A stretch of 41,870 nt of DNA from Desulfuromonas thiophila (GTDB lineage: Bacteria > Desulfobacterota > Desulfuromonadia > Desulfuromonadales > Desulfuromonadaceae): NCBI RefSeq assembly GCF_900101955.1, contig NZ_FNAQ01000020.1, forward strand, positions 1-41,870. Direction: 5' to 3'. The position numbers and the translations under genes were made by a program. Below the pieces are notes generated by a model. It made no database searches. It was not told the DNA's origin and saw only the letters and a list, made by a program, of their open reading frames with translations. Numbering within the stretch: the stretch's first letter is position 1; the number at the start of each line of letters is the position of its first letter. This document shows, one piece after another, positions 1 to 9,242 of this stretch.

Positions 1-1851
1 GTCCTGCAGCTGCTCGGCCTGACTGGAGAGCTCCTCGCTGGTGGAGGCCATCTCCTCCGAGGCGCTGGCGTTCTGCTGGATCACCTGGTCAAGCTGCTGA
101 ATGGCCTTGTTGACCTGTTCGGCGCCGGTATCCTGTTCCTTGCTGGCGGCGGCGATTTCCTGCACCAGCTCGGCGGTGCGCTGGATGTCGGGTACCATCT
201 GGCTGAGCATGGCGCCGGCCTTTTCGGCCACCTCGACACTGCTGGAGGACAGATCGCTGATCTCGGCGGCGGCGCTCTGGCTGCGCTCGGCCAGTTTGCG
301 CACCTCGGAGGCCACCACGGCAAAGCCCTTGCCGTGTTCGCCGGCGCGGGCGGCTTCGATGGCGGCGTTGAGCGCCAGCAGGTTGGTCTGGCGAGCGATC
401 TCTTCGATGATGCTGATCTTCTCGGCGATGTTCTTCATCGCCTGGACGGTCTGGGCCACGGCCGCGCCGCCGTTGCGGGCATCTTCGGCGCTCTTGATGG
501 CGATCTTTTCCGTCTGCAGGGCGTTGTCGGCATTCTGGCGGATGTTGGCGGCCATCTGCTCCATGGAGCTGGACGCCTCTTCGGCGGCGGCCGCCTGTTC
601 GGTGGCGCCTTGGCTCATCTCCTCACTGCTGGCCGACAACTGCTGACTGCCGGCGGCCACGTTGTCGCTGGCGCTGCGCACGTCGGCCACCACCTGCTGC
701 AGCTGCTCGACCATGTTATTGAGGGCGGCGGCCAGCTGACCGACCTCGTCGCGCTGCTCGATGGCCAGCTTGCGGGTCAGGTCACCCTCGGCCAGGGCGC
801 GGGCGAAATCCACCCCCTGCAGCACCGGCCCGGTAATGGCGCGGGTGATGAGTACGGCAACAACGATGCCCAGCAGCAGCGCCACCGCCAGCCCCACCAG
901 CATGATGGTCGACGCGCGCCCCAGGGCGGTCACCGCGCCGGTGGCGATCTCCTCGGTCTGGCCGACGCCGGTCTTGGCCAGTTCCTCGGCCAGACGGGTC
1001 ACCTCGCCGCCCACGGCCGCCCGTGCATTAGCCAGTTCCTCGTTCTTCAGCCAGGTCGCCAGAAAGGCCTCCAGGTTGGATTGATAGTCCTGAGCGCCTC
1101 TGCGAATAGCTTCCAACTGATCCTTGTTTTTCTGTTGTGCGGTCTGACCCAGCAGTTCGTTGATGAATTTCTCGATCTCAGGAAACACCTTCTCGGTCTC
1201 GCGCAGTACCGCCGGCGAGCGCAGCGCCTGGGCACGCCAGGCCAGCAACCGCACCCGGTTGCCCAGATCGATCAGAGTGCTAGCTTGGACCATTTTTTCC
1301 ACCCTGTCCTGCAACTGAGTGGCGCCACGGCCGGCGGTCAGCTCCAGCTGGAAGGTCTCCTCCATGGCATCAAGATAGTCCTGTGCATTGGTCATGTAGC
1401 CAGCCGCCGCCTCATCCAGTTCCTGCCGATAGCTATCCAGCGCCGCATTGAGCCTTACCGTCTCCTCAATCTGTTCACCATAGCGGTTGACCTGCTGCTG
1501 GATGGCACTGATGCTGTCTTTAAGCTGGGTCAGGTGCGGCGCCCGCTCGGCCAGGGCTTCAGCCCGCTTGAGGTTGTCATTAACCTCGGCCATGGCCGTG
1601 CGGCCGGCTGTCAGAAAGCGCTCCTCGGCGGTGTAGCCATAGCCGCGCAGGGCGTACATGGTCGCCAGGGCGCTGCGTTCGACATCGTTCGCCACCTGCA
1701 CCTCGGGCACATATTCCTGCGCCAGAATGGTCGACTGTTCGTTCACCCTGGACATGTTCCATACCGCCAGTCCGCCCAGGATCATGGCGATGGCCAGCAA
1801 CAGGGCGAAGCCCCCGCCGATCTTGGCCCCCAATTTCAGATTCTTGAACAT
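1..1851 (-). CDS. Methyl-accepting chemotaxis protein, transmembrane (3' end outside window)
   Basis: Receptor that senses a ligand at the cell surface and controls the CheA kinase. The reading frame is open from an ATG at 1851 to the window edge (617 codons), so the C-terminus is missing. A membrane helix lies at about residues 10-33 and a second at about 315-337. The roughly 280-residue stretch between them is helical and probably periplasmic, long enough for a helical-bimodular-type or double four-helix sensor, but the family was not established. A HAMP-like region follows, then a long coiled coil with the conserved signalling hairpin tip ([20 protein letters not shown]). The start is supported by GGAGGAG just upstream. 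It lies 51 nt downstream of cheW in the same direction, so it is probably the distal gene of this che operon. The ligand cannot be told from sequence. Confidence 0.93.
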   Translation of the reverse strand, partial: MFKNLKLGAKIGGGFALLLAIAMILGGLAVWNMSRVNEQSTILAQEYVPEVQVANDVERSALATMYALRGYGYTAEERFLTAGRTAMAEVNDNLKRAEALAERAPHLTQLKDSISAIQQQVNRYGEQIEETVRLNAALDSYRQELDEAAAGYMTNAQDYLDAMEETFQLELTAGRGATQLQDRVEKMVQASTLIDLGNRVRLLAWRAQALRSPAVLRETEKVFPEIEKFINELLGQTAQQKNKDQLEAIRRGAQDYQSNLEAFLATWLKNEELANARAAVGGEVTRLAEELAKTGVGQTEEIATGAVTALGRASTIMLVGLAVALLLGIVVAVLITRAITGPVLQGVDFARALAEGDLTRKLAIEQRDEVGQLAAALNNMVEQLQQVVADVRSASDNVAAGSQQLSASSEEMSQGATEQAAAAEEASSSMEQMAANIRQNADNALQTEKIAIKSAEDARNGGAAVAQTVQAMKNIAEKISIIEEIARQTNLLALNAAIEAARAGEHGKGFAVVASEVRKLAERSQSAAAEISDLSSSSVEVAEKAGAMLSQMVPDIQRTAELVQEIAAASKEQDTGAEQVNKAIQQLDQVIQQNASASEEMASTSEELSSQAEQLQD

Positions 1852-1902
1852 GTGCTCCTCCGCAATGAATAAAATAAAAGGGAACGAGGCCGAAAACGGC
1901 CG

Positions 1903-2382
1903 TCAGCTGGCCTGGCGTTCGCCGCCCGCCGGTTCCTGAACAAAGATGCTGTCGATGTTCAGCAGAGTAATAAACCGCTCGCCCTGCTTGCCCATGCCGC
2001 GCAGATAGTCGCTGTTGAGGCGGGTACCCATGCGCGGCGCCGCTTCGATCTGGCTTTCTTCCAGATCGATCACCTCCTGCACCGAATCGGCCAGCGCCCC
2101 CAGGCTGGTGCTTTCGCCGTCGAGATTGACCTCGACGATGATGATGCAGCTGGCCAGGGTGCGTTGCGATGGTGGCAGGCCGAACTTGCAGTGCAGATCA
2201 ACCACCGGCACGATACTGCCGCGCAGATTGATCACACCGCGCAGATACTCCGGCGCCTGCGGCACGCAGGTGATGTCGGTGGAATCAAGCACCTCCAGCA
2301 CCCGTTCGATGGCGATGCCGAAGGTTTCTCCGTTGAGCAGAAAGGTCAGATACTGACCGGCCAGGGATTCTTCCTGAAACAT
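1903..2382 (-). CDS. cheW: Chemotaxis coupling protein CheW
   Basis: Adaptor of 159 residues that couples chemoreceptors to CheA in the cytoplasmic array. Nearly the whole length is one CheW domain, with the typical core YLTFLLNGETFGIAIERVLEV at the N-terminus and the LRGVINLRGSIVPVVDL segment near residues 48-64. The start at 2382 has AGGAG at good spacing (GACAGGAGCTGCCATG). It sits between cheA and the large MCP, all on the same strand with short gaps, so co-transcription is likely. The short C-terminal tail after the domain is Gln/Glu/Arg rich and unremarkable. Confidence 0.95.
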   Translation of the reverse strand: MFQEESLAGQYLTFLLNGETFGIAIERVLEVLDSTDITCVPQAPEYLRGVINLRGSIVPVVDLHCKFGLPPSQRTLASCIIIVEVNLDGESTSLGALADSVQEVIDLEESQIEAAPRMGTRLNSDYLRGMGKQGERFITLLNIDSIFVQEPAGGERQAS

Positions 2383-2446
2383 GGCAGCTCCTGTCGGCGG
2401 GGGCAGGCCCCGCGAAAAACCTTACGAACCTCTGCTGGCGGCCGGG

Positions 2447-4543
2447 CTAGCGCGCCAGCGCGCCCTCCTGTACCGCCTGCTGCAGCAGATAGGCCAGATC
2501 GAGAATCAGCGCCACGCTGCCGTCGCCCAGGATGGTGCCACCGGAAACACAGCGCACATCGCGGTACATCGGCCCCAGGCTCTTGATCACCGTCTGGTGT
2601 TCGCCCACCACGGCATCGACCACGAAACCCAGCTGCTGACCATCGATCTGGGTGATGACGATCTGCTGTATCTCGGGCAGCTCGCCGGCAATGCCAAAGG
2701 TGCGCCGCAAGGGAATATAGGGAATCAGATGACCGCGCACATTGGCCAGGCAGCGGCCATGGGCCTGCTCCACCTCGGCGCGGCTCAGCTCGATACATTC
2801 CTCCACCGCCGCCAGCGGCAGCACGAAACTGCCGCTACCGATCCGCACCAGCAGGCTTTCGATGATGGCCAGGGTCAGGGGAATGCGCAGGCGCACGCGG
2901 GTACCCACGCCGGGGGTGCTGTCAATCTGTACCGTGCCGCGCAGGGCCTCGATGGCACGCTTGACCACGTCCATGCCGACACCCCGGCCCGACAAGCCGG
3001 TGACCTGGGCGGCGGTGGAAAAACCCGGCGCAAAGATCAGCTGAAACAGCTCCTGATCGCTCAGATGCTCCTCGGCACCGATCAGACCTCTGGCGATACC
3101 CTTGTCGCGCAGCACCTGGGGGTTGAGGCCCTTGCCGTCGTCGCGGATTTCGATGATGACGCTGTCACCGGAATGTTGCGCGCCGAGAAACACCGTGCCC
3201 TGGCGCGGCTTGCCGGCGGCCTGCCGCACCTCGGGCAGCTCGATGCCATGATCCATGCTGTTGCGGATAATATGAACCAACGGATCGTTGAGCCGCTCGA
3301 TGACGGTCTTGTCGAGCTCGGTTTCGGCGCCGGCGGTCTGGAACTCGACCTCCTTGCGCAGGTCGGAAGCGATATCGCGCACCAGGCGTTTGAAGGTGGC
3401 AAAGGTGCTGCCGATGGGCAACATGCGGATATTGAGGGTGCTGTCGCGCAGTTCCTCGGTGAGGCGCTCGACCTCCTCGGCAATGGACAGCAGCTCGGTA
3501 TCGCCCAGCCGCGCCGCCGTCTGGCTCAGGCGCGACTGAACCGTGACCATCTCGCCCACTAGGTTGACCAGTTCGTCGAGCCGTTCAGCCGGCACCCGCA
3601 GGCTGGTGGCGGCCTGTGGTTTTTCCCGCTCCTTGCGCTGCTGGCGCAGTTCGCGCACCAGCTTCTGTTCCTCCAGTGCCGAGGCCACCTCATCGGAATC
3701 GACCAGCCGCGCCTCCACCAGCATCTCACCGATGCGCTTGGTCTTGGCCAGCACCCGGTCAATATCGGCCTGGCTGATCTCACCGCGCTCGATGAGGATA
3801 TCGCCCAGGCGTTTCTGGTTTTCCTCGCTGTCCTCGCCCAGGTCGATGCGGTTGATCTTCAACTCGCAGTCATCCTCGACAAAGATGAACACATCGCGGA
3901 TGGCCTCGATGCCGGCACTGGTGGTCAGCAGAATGTCCCAGCGCACATAGCATTGTTCGGGATCAATGACGTCGAGGGGCGGCACCTTGGCTTTGTGGGC
4001 AATGGTACGGCAGGTGCCCAGCTCGGCCAGTTCGTCGAGCAGGCTGCTCATGCGCGTGCCATTTTTCAGGATATCGGGATGGGGCGTCAGGCGGATGCGG
4101 TAGCTTTGCGGTTCATCCGCCGAGCCGGCGGCCTTTTCCACCGCCACCGCCGGTGGGGCACCGCGGGTGGGAATCAGCGCCTTGAACTGGCGCACCAGGG
4201 CTTCGCCGGTGGCCAGATCGGCTGCGGTACCCTCGCAACTGGCCTGCAGCAAGGTGGCGATATGGTCACGCGCCTGCAACGACAGATCGACCAGGGTCTT
4301 GCTGACCGGCAGCTGACCGGCACGCACCAGATCGTAAACGGTTTCGACCTCATGGGTGAAGCGGGCAATGCTGTCGAAGCCGAACATGGCGCCAGAGCCC
4401 TTGATGGTGTGCATGGCGCGGAACACCTGACCAACAACGTCCATATCCGTCGGCCGCTCTTCCAGCTCAAGCAGTGCCGATTCCAGACTGGCAAGCAGTT
4501 CCTCGGCTTCTTCGCGAAAGGCCTGCTGGGGAGTCTCACTCAT
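2447..4543 (-). CDS. cheA: Chemotaxis histidine kinase CheA
   Basis: Cytoplasmic kinase of 698 residues that phosphorylates CheY under receptor control. Order of parts: N-terminal HPt domain with the phospho-accepting His45 in AMHTIKGSGAMFG; a P2-like regulator-binding region (about 130-235); an inserted helical stretch at about 240-300 with two look-alike motifs (GDILIERGEISQADID and GEMLVEARLVDSDEV); dimerisation helices; an ATPase domain with N-box HIIRNSMDHGIE and G-boxes RDDGKGL and GRGVGMDVV; and a C-terminal CheW-like domain. The inserted segment resembles the N-terminal domain of GspE/PilB-type proteins and is not part of the E. coli CheA plan. The start at 4543 has GAGG seven bases upstream. 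It lies between the STAS gene and cheW. Confidence 0.96.
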   Translation of the reverse strand: MSETPQQAFREEAEELLASLESALLELEERPTDMDVVGQVFRAMHTIKGSGAMFGFDSIARFTHEVETVYDLVRAGQLPVSKTLVDLSLQARDHIATLLQASCEGTAADLATGEALVRQFKALIPTRGAPPAVAVEKAAGSADEPQSYRIRLTPHPDILKNGTRMSSLLDELAELGTCRTIAHKAKVPPLDVIDPEQCYVRWDILLTTSAGIEAIRDVFIFVEDDCELKINRIDLGEDSEENQKRLGDILIERGEISQADIDRVLAKTKRIGEMLVEARLVDSDEVASALEEQKLVRELRQQRKEREKPQAATSLRVPAERLDELVNLVGEMVTVQSRLSQTAARLGDTELLSIAEEVERLTEELRDSTLNIRMLPIGSTFATFKRLVRDIASDLRKEVEFQTAGAETELDKTVIERLNDPLVHIIRNSMDHGIELPEVRQAAGKPRQGTVFLGAQHSGDSVIIEIRDDGKGLNPQVLRDKGIARGLIGAEEHLSDQELFQLIFAPGFSTAAQVTGLSGRGVGMDVVKRAIEALRGTVQIDSTPGVGTRVRLRIPLTLAIIESLLVRIGSGSFVLPLAAVEECIELSRAEVEQAHGRCLANVRGHLIPYIPLRRTFGIAGELPEIQQIVITQIDGQQLGFVVDAVVGEHQTVIKSLGPMYRDVRCVSGGTILGDGSVALILDLAYLLQQAVQEGALAR

Positions 4544-4573
4544 GACATACCTCGCTCGGGGTCAGACGGGCCA

Positions 4574-4948
4574 TCAGGCATCCGCCGGCTGGTTGGGCGA
4601 CCACAGACAGCGGGTCGGATCAACCGCACGGGGGCAGCCGCATTCGCGAATAAAACCGAGACTCTGCGCCGCATCGATAACCGGCGCGATAAAGCGGTTG
4701 CGCAGCTCGAACTGCTTGCCATGATGCTGCACGTAATCGTTGGTGGCACACATCAGCTGCAACACGGCAAAATCCACCGCCGTCACCTGCGCCCAATCCA
4801 TCGTCACCCGGTCATATTGCTGCAACGCCCGCAACAACAGATCACGCAGTTCGGTAATGCTGTCGATGCCCAGCGGGCCGCTCACATGCAGCTCCAGCTG
4901 TGGCACGCCACCGGCCGTGGTAAGAACACGCTCTTCATAGCTGAACAT
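4574..4948 (-). CDS. STAS-domain protein in chemosensory operon
   Basis: Small cytoplasmic protein of 124 residues with a STAS fold, related to anti-sigma-factor antagonists. The pattern of strand (PQLELHVSGPLG), helix, DRVTMDWAQVTAVDF strand and helix matches the family. In classical SpoIIAA-type proteins the Asp is followed by the phosphorylated Ser; here Asp59 is followed by Phe60-Ala61, so that phospho-switch appears to be absent. The C-terminus has three cysteines (ECGCPRAVDPTRC). AGGAG precedes the ATG. It lies between cheY and cheA with gaps of 24 and 30 nt, which suggests an accessory role in the chemosensory complex. Its partner is unknown. Confidence 0.82.
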   Translation of the reverse strand: MFSYEERVLTTAGGVPQLELHVSGPLGIDSITELRDLLLRALQQYDRVTMDWAQVTAVDFAVLQLMCATNDYVQHHGKQFELRNRFIAPVIDAAQSLGFIRECGCPRAVDPTRCLWSPNQPADA

Positions 4949-4972
4949 CAGGTCTCTCCTGTCGCACCGCCG

Positions 4973-5338
4973 CTAGCCCAGTACCTTTTTGACCACCCCC
5001 AGCAACTTGGCTGGATCGAAGGGCTTGACCAGCCAGCCGGTCAGACCGGCAGCCTTGCCCTTGGCCTTAAAGCTTTCCCCGGCTTCGGTGGTCAGCATCA
5101 GAATCGGCGTGAACTTGTAGGCCGGTGCGGCCCGCAGCTTCTGCACCAGGGTCAGGCCATCCATCACCGGCATGTTAAGGTCAGTTAAAACCAGATCGAA
5201 TTTCTGCTTCTGGGCCTGAGCCAGCGCCTCCTGACCGTTACCGGCTTCGACCACCTGGTAGCCGGCCCCCTTGAGGGTCATGGACACCATCTGCAGAATG
5301 GAACGCGAATCATCAACGGCAAGAACAGTTTTGGCCAT
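4973..5338 (-). CDS. cheY: Single-domain response regulator CheY
   Basis: Receiver-only response regulator of 121 residues, expected to be phosphorylated by the neighbouring CheA and to act on a motor or another output. The acidic pair is Asp9-Asp10, the phosphorylation site is Asp53 (LVLTDLNMPVMDG), the conserved Thr is in LMLTTEAGE and the Lys is in WLVKPFDP. No output domain is present. The start has an excellent AAAGGAGG site. It is the second gene of the apparent operon, downstream of the MCP-like gene. Confidence 0.95.
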   Translation of the reverse strand: MAKTVLAVDDSRSILQMVSMTLKGAGYQVVEAGNGQEALAQAQKQKFDLVLTDLNMPVMDGLTLVQKLRAAPAYKFTPILMLTTEAGESFKAKGKAAGLTGWLVKPFDPAKLLGVVKKVLG

Positions 5339-5409
5339 GGAATGAACCTCCTTTGTATCGAAACCTCGGGCGGACGGGCGGCAAGCGGTGCTGTTGGCGC
5401 AGGGCCATC

Positions 5410-6621
5410 TCAGAACAGCTCGATATCGCCTTCGTCCATACTTTTCTGTGACACGGGATTGTGATGGTTGCGGGCGATGGTGTCCGTCGCCGCCTGCAGC
5501 ATCTGGCGCAGCAAGGCCAGATGTGCATGGTAGGTGTCCAGCTCAACAGACGTCGCCGGCGCTTCACCGCCATCGATGGCCGCCAGTTCATTCAGCAGCT
5601 GGTCCATGGCGTCGAGCCGCCGCGTGACCGACTGGATCACCTGCGTGGCCATGTCCTGAAACTGCATGGAGGTAATGGCCACACCGACCTGGCCCGACAC
5701 CTGCTGCGAGATGGTGGCGATTTCGCCGGCCGCCTGCTTGACCTCGGCATGAAAGGTCTGCGCCTGTTCCATCATGCTGGCAATGTGCTGCTGTTCCTCC
5801 TGCACCAGCCGTTCGGAATCGTCGGCCAGCTGATGAATGGCGCTTTCCACGCCGCTGAGGGCAGCGGCAATGCCCTGCACCGAATCATCGATCTGCTGAC
5901 TGAAACGGTTGGAACGGATCGACAGGTTGCGCACCTCTTCGGCCACCACGGCAAAACCCCTGCCGGCGGCACCGGCCCGCGCCGCCTCCACCGAGGCATT
6001 GACCGCCAGCAGATTGGTCTGATCGGCAATCTTGCGCACATCGCCCAGCATGCTGAGCACCTGCTGGAACTGCTGCTGGGTCTGGATCATGGCGCGGGAG
6101 AGCTGGCGGGCGTTGTCGCTGCTGCGCCGGGTGGCATCAAACAGCTTGGTCAGAGAGGACTCGATGGTGGTCAGCAGACGGGCAAAGCCCTGAGCCTGGC
6201 TGCCCGCGCCGGTCTGTTCGCCACAGATCCGGCCGGCCAGTTCCTTCTGGCGGGCACTGTGTTGTTCCAGGGCGGTAAAGCTGCCAATCAGCTTGTCGAT
6301 GGCATCGGCCAGAATCTGCTGGACCTGGGCGTTTTCCTGCCGCGCGCCGCCAAACTGCTGCCCCAGTTCGGCCTGCAACTGACGTAACAGCTCGCGGGTG
6401 CCCGCCAGCAGGGCAACCAGCTCGGCATCATCCCGGCCGGCCGACAAGGTGGGCCGCTCCCGGTGCGGCAGGGCCACCAGCAGCAGGGTCACCAAGCCGA
6501 CCAGGGCCACGGCCAGCAGCACCGGCCAGGGACAGGCGGTAAAAAAAAGGCCGATCAGCAGCAGCGCCTGGGCGGCCGCGATCAGCCCGATACGGACAGG
6601 GTGAGACAACAAAGCAAGCAT
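5410..6621 (-). CDS. Methyl-accepting chemotaxis-like protein with N-terminal membrane anchor
   Basis: Probable first gene of the che operon, about 403 residues. Two hydrophobic stretches near the N-terminus ([17 protein letters not shown] and [20 protein letters not shown]) are separated by only a few residues, so there is essentially no periplasmic sensor. The rest is a cytoplasmic coiled coil with the MCP signalling tip ([21 protein letters not shown]). The C-terminus ends in MDEGDIELF. The frame stays open upstream to 6699, but the ATG at 6621 is preferred because GAGGGG lies at proper spacing before it and the hydrophobic anchor starts right after. Without an input domain it may report membrane state or act through partner receptors. 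That function is inference. Confidence 0.85.
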   Translation of the reverse strand: MLALLSHPVRIGLIAAAQALLLIGLFFTACPWPVLLAVALVGLVTLLLVALPHRERPTLSAGRDDAELVALLAGTRELLRQLQAELGQQFGGARQENAQVQQILADAIDKLIGSFTALEQHSARQKELAGRICGEQTGAGSQAQGFARLLTTIESSLTKLFDATRRSSDNARQLSRAMIQTQQQFQQVLSMLGDVRKIADQTNLLAVNASVEAARAGAAGRGFAVVAEEVRNLSIRSNRFSQQIDDSVQGIAAALSGVESAIHQLADDSERLVQEEQQHIASMMEQAQTFHAEVKQAAGEIATISQQVSGQVGVAITSMQFQDMATQVIQSVTRRLDAMDQLLNELAAIDGGEAPATSVELDTYHAHLALLRQMLQAATDTIARNHHNPVSQKSMDEGDIELF

Positions 6622-6745
6622 GGCAGAACCCCTCATCACAGAAACGGTCAGCCTCAAGGGCGACCGGCTGTCAACAAAATCGACAGCCCATCCAACCAAT
6701 CTTCAGATCCCGGCCACGGCCTCATTGAAACCCGGCGGTTTGTTT

Positions 6746-6774
6746 TTTATAGCAGCCTTTCGCGCTCTTCCCAG
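6746..6774 (-). promoter_or_regulatory. Possible promoter for the che operon
   Basis: On the minus strand a TATAAA box (6746-6751) lies 17 nt from CTGGGA (6769-6774), about 125 nt before the first gene of the che operon. The -10 match is good and the -35 match poor, so this is tentative. Confidence 0.28.
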
Positions 6775-6785
6775 CGCCGACAGAT

Positions 6786-6815
6786 AAAAAAATCCCACAG
6801 AGCACCTCTGCGGGA
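6786..6815 (-). terminator. Rho-independent terminator after the Nudix gene
   Basis: On the minus strand a 9-position stem (CCCGCAGAG with CTCTGTGGG, one mismatch) and a 3-nt loop are followed by a run of seven T. It separates the Nudix/cmo transcript from the che operon. Confidence 0.8.
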
Positions 6816-6855
6816 CTATAACAACAAAACCGTGACCGATAGGATAAAATTTTAA

Positions 6856-7455
6856 TTATATAAAATGATTCATTTTATGTCCTCGACAAGACCAGTGCAG
6901 CAGCTGGCGGGTAAAGCGGTAGGTCAGGCCCCACAGAGGCGGGGCCTCGGCAGCGATGGCAATGGCCGGCACCTGCAGGGGCTGGCCGTGCCAGTCAACG
7001 GTGCGGGTGCCATGATGAGCGACATCGCACAGACGGGTCAGAGGCACCCAGAAATGACGTACCGCCTCAGAGTTGCAGCACACCGTCGCCGGCCCCGTCA
7101 GACCGAACACAAAGGCACTGACCCGCACCGGCACGCGCACACCGTATTCATCATCGAGTTGCCCGAGAAAACGGGCCGGAGCCAGATCGATGGCCACCTC
7201 CTCGCGGGTTTCGCGCTCGGCGGCGGCGCGGGCGTCCCGGTCGCCGGCATCGATCCGGCCACCGGGAAAGCCCAGATTGCCTGACCAGGGATCGCCCGGA
7301 TGACAGGCCCGTTCAATATAAAGCAGGGCATCGCCGCCTTCGGCCGTCGGCTGCAGAATCAGGGCCACGGCAGCACTTTTGTGACCGTTGCGCGCCGGCA
7401 GATTCCGGGGCGAGCGCCCGGTCAGGGCCGCGGCAATAGCATCCTGGATCAGCAT
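6856..7455 (-). CDS. Nudix hydrolase, CoA-diphosphatase-like
   Basis: Predicted 199-residue Nudix hydrolase that would cleave a nucleoside-diphosphate-linked substrate. The Nudix box is seen in GFPGGRIDAGD followed by RETREEVAIDL. The GNLGFPGGRID lead-in and the spacing by one extra residue resemble the CoA/NUDT7-8 branch, so a CoA or related pyrophosphatase is the best guess. The ATG at 7455 is chosen because AAGGAGA lies just upstream; the frame is open further but runs into the cmoB 3' end. The gene follows cmoB by 25 nt in the same direction and is followed by a terminator. Confidence 0.85.
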   Translation of the reverse strand: MLIQDAIAAALTGRSPRNLPARNGHKSAAVALILQPTAEGGDALLYIERACHPGDPWSGNLGFPGGRIDAGDRDARAAAERETREEVAIDLAPARFLGQLDDEYGVRVPVRVSAFVFGLTGPATVCCNSEAVRHFWVPLTRLCDVAHHGTRTVDWHGQPLQVPAIAIAAEAPPLWGLTYRFTRQLLHWSCRGHKMNHFI

Positions 7456-7480
7456 GCGGTCTCCTTGCATCCGGCAGCCA

Positions 7481-8464
7481 TCAGCGGGCCTCGGCCAGCA
7501 GCAACGCCCGGCGCGGCGCCGGGTAGCCCTCGACGGTGCGGTCTGGATCGGCTGGATCGAGAAAATCCTCCAGCGACTCGGTCTGAATCCAGGCCGTACG
7601 GCGCTGCTCGGCGTTGGTGGTCCGGCTGACATCGATACAGCGCACCCGCTCGAAGCCACTGCGCTCCAGCCAGATCTGCAGGGCCGTCACCGTCGGCAGA
7701 AAATACACATTGTTCATCTTGGCATAGCGCTCGACCGGCGTCAGCGTCAGCGGCTGTTCCCCTGGAATAACCAGGGTTTCAAGCACCAGTTCGCCACCGC
7801 GGCGCAGACAGCGGCGCAGGGCGCGCAGGCTGTCGAGCGGTGCGCGCAGATGGTACAGCACCCCCATGTGAAACAGGGTGTCAAAGAAACCGGTCATCTC
7901 GGGCAGTTCTTCAAACTTAAGGGGCAGACTCAGGCAGCGCGGCAGGCAGGCGAAATGCTGCAACAGGCAGAACTGATGGAAGAAGGTGGCATAGGGTTCA
8001 AGGCCCAGGGCCAGCGCCGGCGAGGCCGCCTGCATGCGCAGCAGGTAATAGCCGTTGCTGCTGCCGACATCAAGCACCCGCCGCCCCTGCAAGGGTGCAA
8101 TGGCGGCGCTGAGACGGTCCCATTTGAGGTTGCTGGCCCACTCACTCTCAATCGCGAGGCCAAACAGCTCAAAGGGCCCCTTGCGCCAGGGCCGCAGACC
8201 GAACAGGGCCAGCTGCAGGGCCTCCATCGCGGCGCTATCGAGCTGCCCGGCCCGGCCGATACGCACCGCCGCGCCGGTGAAATCGCACGTCAGTCCAGCT
8301 GGCGCCGGCGGCAGGCTTGCCAGCAGTTCAAGATACTGCTGGCATTTGCGGTCCCGCTGCCAGCGCTGCAGGCGCTGGCGACAGCACTGCTGCAGCGGCG
8401 CCAGCCAGGGCAAGGGTTGCCAGGGCTGCAGCAACCCTTCGAGCTGATGCGCCAGATCGTTCAT
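7481..8464 (-). CDS. cmoB: tRNA U34 carboxymethyltransferase CmoB
   Basis: Transfers the carboxymethyl group from carboxy-SAM to 5-hydroxyuridine at tRNA position 34 to form cmo5U, using the carboxy-SAM made by CmoA. The protein is 327 residues, close to the about 323 of E. coli CmoB. Seen in sequence: SEWASNLKWDR before the Rossmann motif, VLDVGSSNGYYLLRM, then DTLFHMGVLYHLRAPLDSL and a C-terminal RTTNAEQRRTAWI, all characteristic of CmoB. The start is the ATG at 8464 that overlaps the cmoA stop (ATGA), so the two are translationally coupled. Confidence 0.95.
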   Translation of the reverse strand: MNDLAHQLEGLLQPWQPLPWLAPLQQCCRQRLQRWQRDRKCQQYLELLASLPPAPAGLTCDFTGAAVRIGRAGQLDSAAMEALQLALFGLRPWRKGPFELFGLAIESEWASNLKWDRLSAAIAPLQGRRVLDVGSSNGYYLLRMQAASPALALGLEPYATFFHQFCLLQHFACLPRCLSLPLKFEELPEMTGFFDTLFHMGVLYHLRAPLDSLRALRRCLRRGGELVLETLVIPGEQPLTLTPVERYAKMNNVYFLPTVTALQIWLERSGFERVRCIDVSRTTNAEQRRTAWIQTESLEDFLDPADPDRTVEGYPAPRRALLLAEAR

Positions 8465-9192
8465 TTCAGGCAGAGAAAACCGGCAAAATTGAACCACTTG
8501 AGCCACAGGGCGATCTGGTCGAAACCGCAACGACGCAGACGCTGTTCGTGCGCCTGGCAGGATTCCGGCACCAGCACCTGCTCCAGCGCCTCTCGCTTCT
8601 GGCTGATTTCCAGCTGCGAATAGCCGTTTTCGGCCTTGAAGCGGTAGTACCAGTCACGCTCCAGTTCGGCCAGCGGCGCCTGCTCATGCTCGATCTTTTC
8701 CGTCAGCAGCAGCAGACCGCCAGGCACCAGCGCCTGATAGATACGCCGCAGCAGGGGTTCGCGCTCAGTCAGTGGCAGAAACTGCAGGGTCAGATTGATC
8801 ACCACCACCGATGCCGGCGCGAAGTGCAGCTGTTGGGCCGGACAGGCGAGCAGCTCCACCTGCTGCTGCGATCCCAACACCAGCTCGCCCAAGCGCTGCC
8901 GGCAACGCTGCAGCATGGCCTCGGCCGGATCTACAGCCTGCAACTGAAAGGGCCGTTGGGCCATTTCAGCACAGAAGGCAGCAATGAAATTACCGTGGGA
9001 GCAGCCCAGATCGTAGATACGGGTGTGGGGCCGATAGAAGTGTGCCGCCAGCTGAGCCTGGCGGCGAAGGGATTCGGCATAAAGAGGCACGCTGCGCTGC
9101 AGCATGTCATCGAATACCCGCGCCACCTGTTCATCGAAACAGAAACGGGTAACTTGGCTGCGGGGACGGGCGTAGAGATCGTCGGCGTTCAT
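8461..9192 (-). CDS. cmoA: Carboxy-S-adenosyl-L-methionine synthase CmoA
   Basis: Makes carboxy-SAM from SAM and prephenate, the donor used by CmoB. It has 243 residues against about 247 in E. coli. The N-terminal FDEQVARVFDDMLQRSVPLY, the SAM-binding motif IYDLGCSHGNF, the VVVINLTLQFLP segment and TEKIEH are typical of CmoA. The start at 9192 (MNADDLYARP) is chosen because the homologous N-terminus begins here; its ribosome site is weak. It overlaps cmoB by 4 nt. The upstream dksA-like gene is separated by a hairpin. Confidence 0.95.
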   Translation of the reverse strand: MNADDLYARPRSQVTRFCFDEQVARVFDDMLQRSVPLYAESLRRQAQLAAHFYRPHTRIYDLGCSHGNFIAAFCAEMAQRPFQLQAVDPAEAMLQRCRQRLGELVLGSQQQVELLACPAQQLHFAPASVVVINLTLQFLPLTEREPLLRRIYQALVPGGLLLLTEKIEHEQAPLAELERDWYYRFKAENGYSQLEISQKREALEQVLVPESCQAHEQRLRRCGFDQIALWLKWFNFAGFLCLK

Positions 9193-9213
9193 GACAAGGC
9201 TTTCACAGACAGC

Positions 9214-9238
9214 AACGGCGGGAATCACTCCCGCCGCC
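9214..9238 (-). terminator. Stem-loop between the dksA-like gene and cmoA
   Basis: Perfect 8-bp stem (CGGCGGGA with TCCCGCCG, positions 9216-9223 and 9229-9236) with a 5-nt loop. On the minus strand only TTGCTGT follows, so it is a weak terminator or an mRNA-processing or attenuation hairpin. Confidence 0.45.
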
Positions 9239-9242
9239 ACCC

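Noticed and set aside
334-1872. Long plus-strand open frame over the left edge
   Set aside because: The minus strand encodes a complete MCP signalling domain through the window edge.
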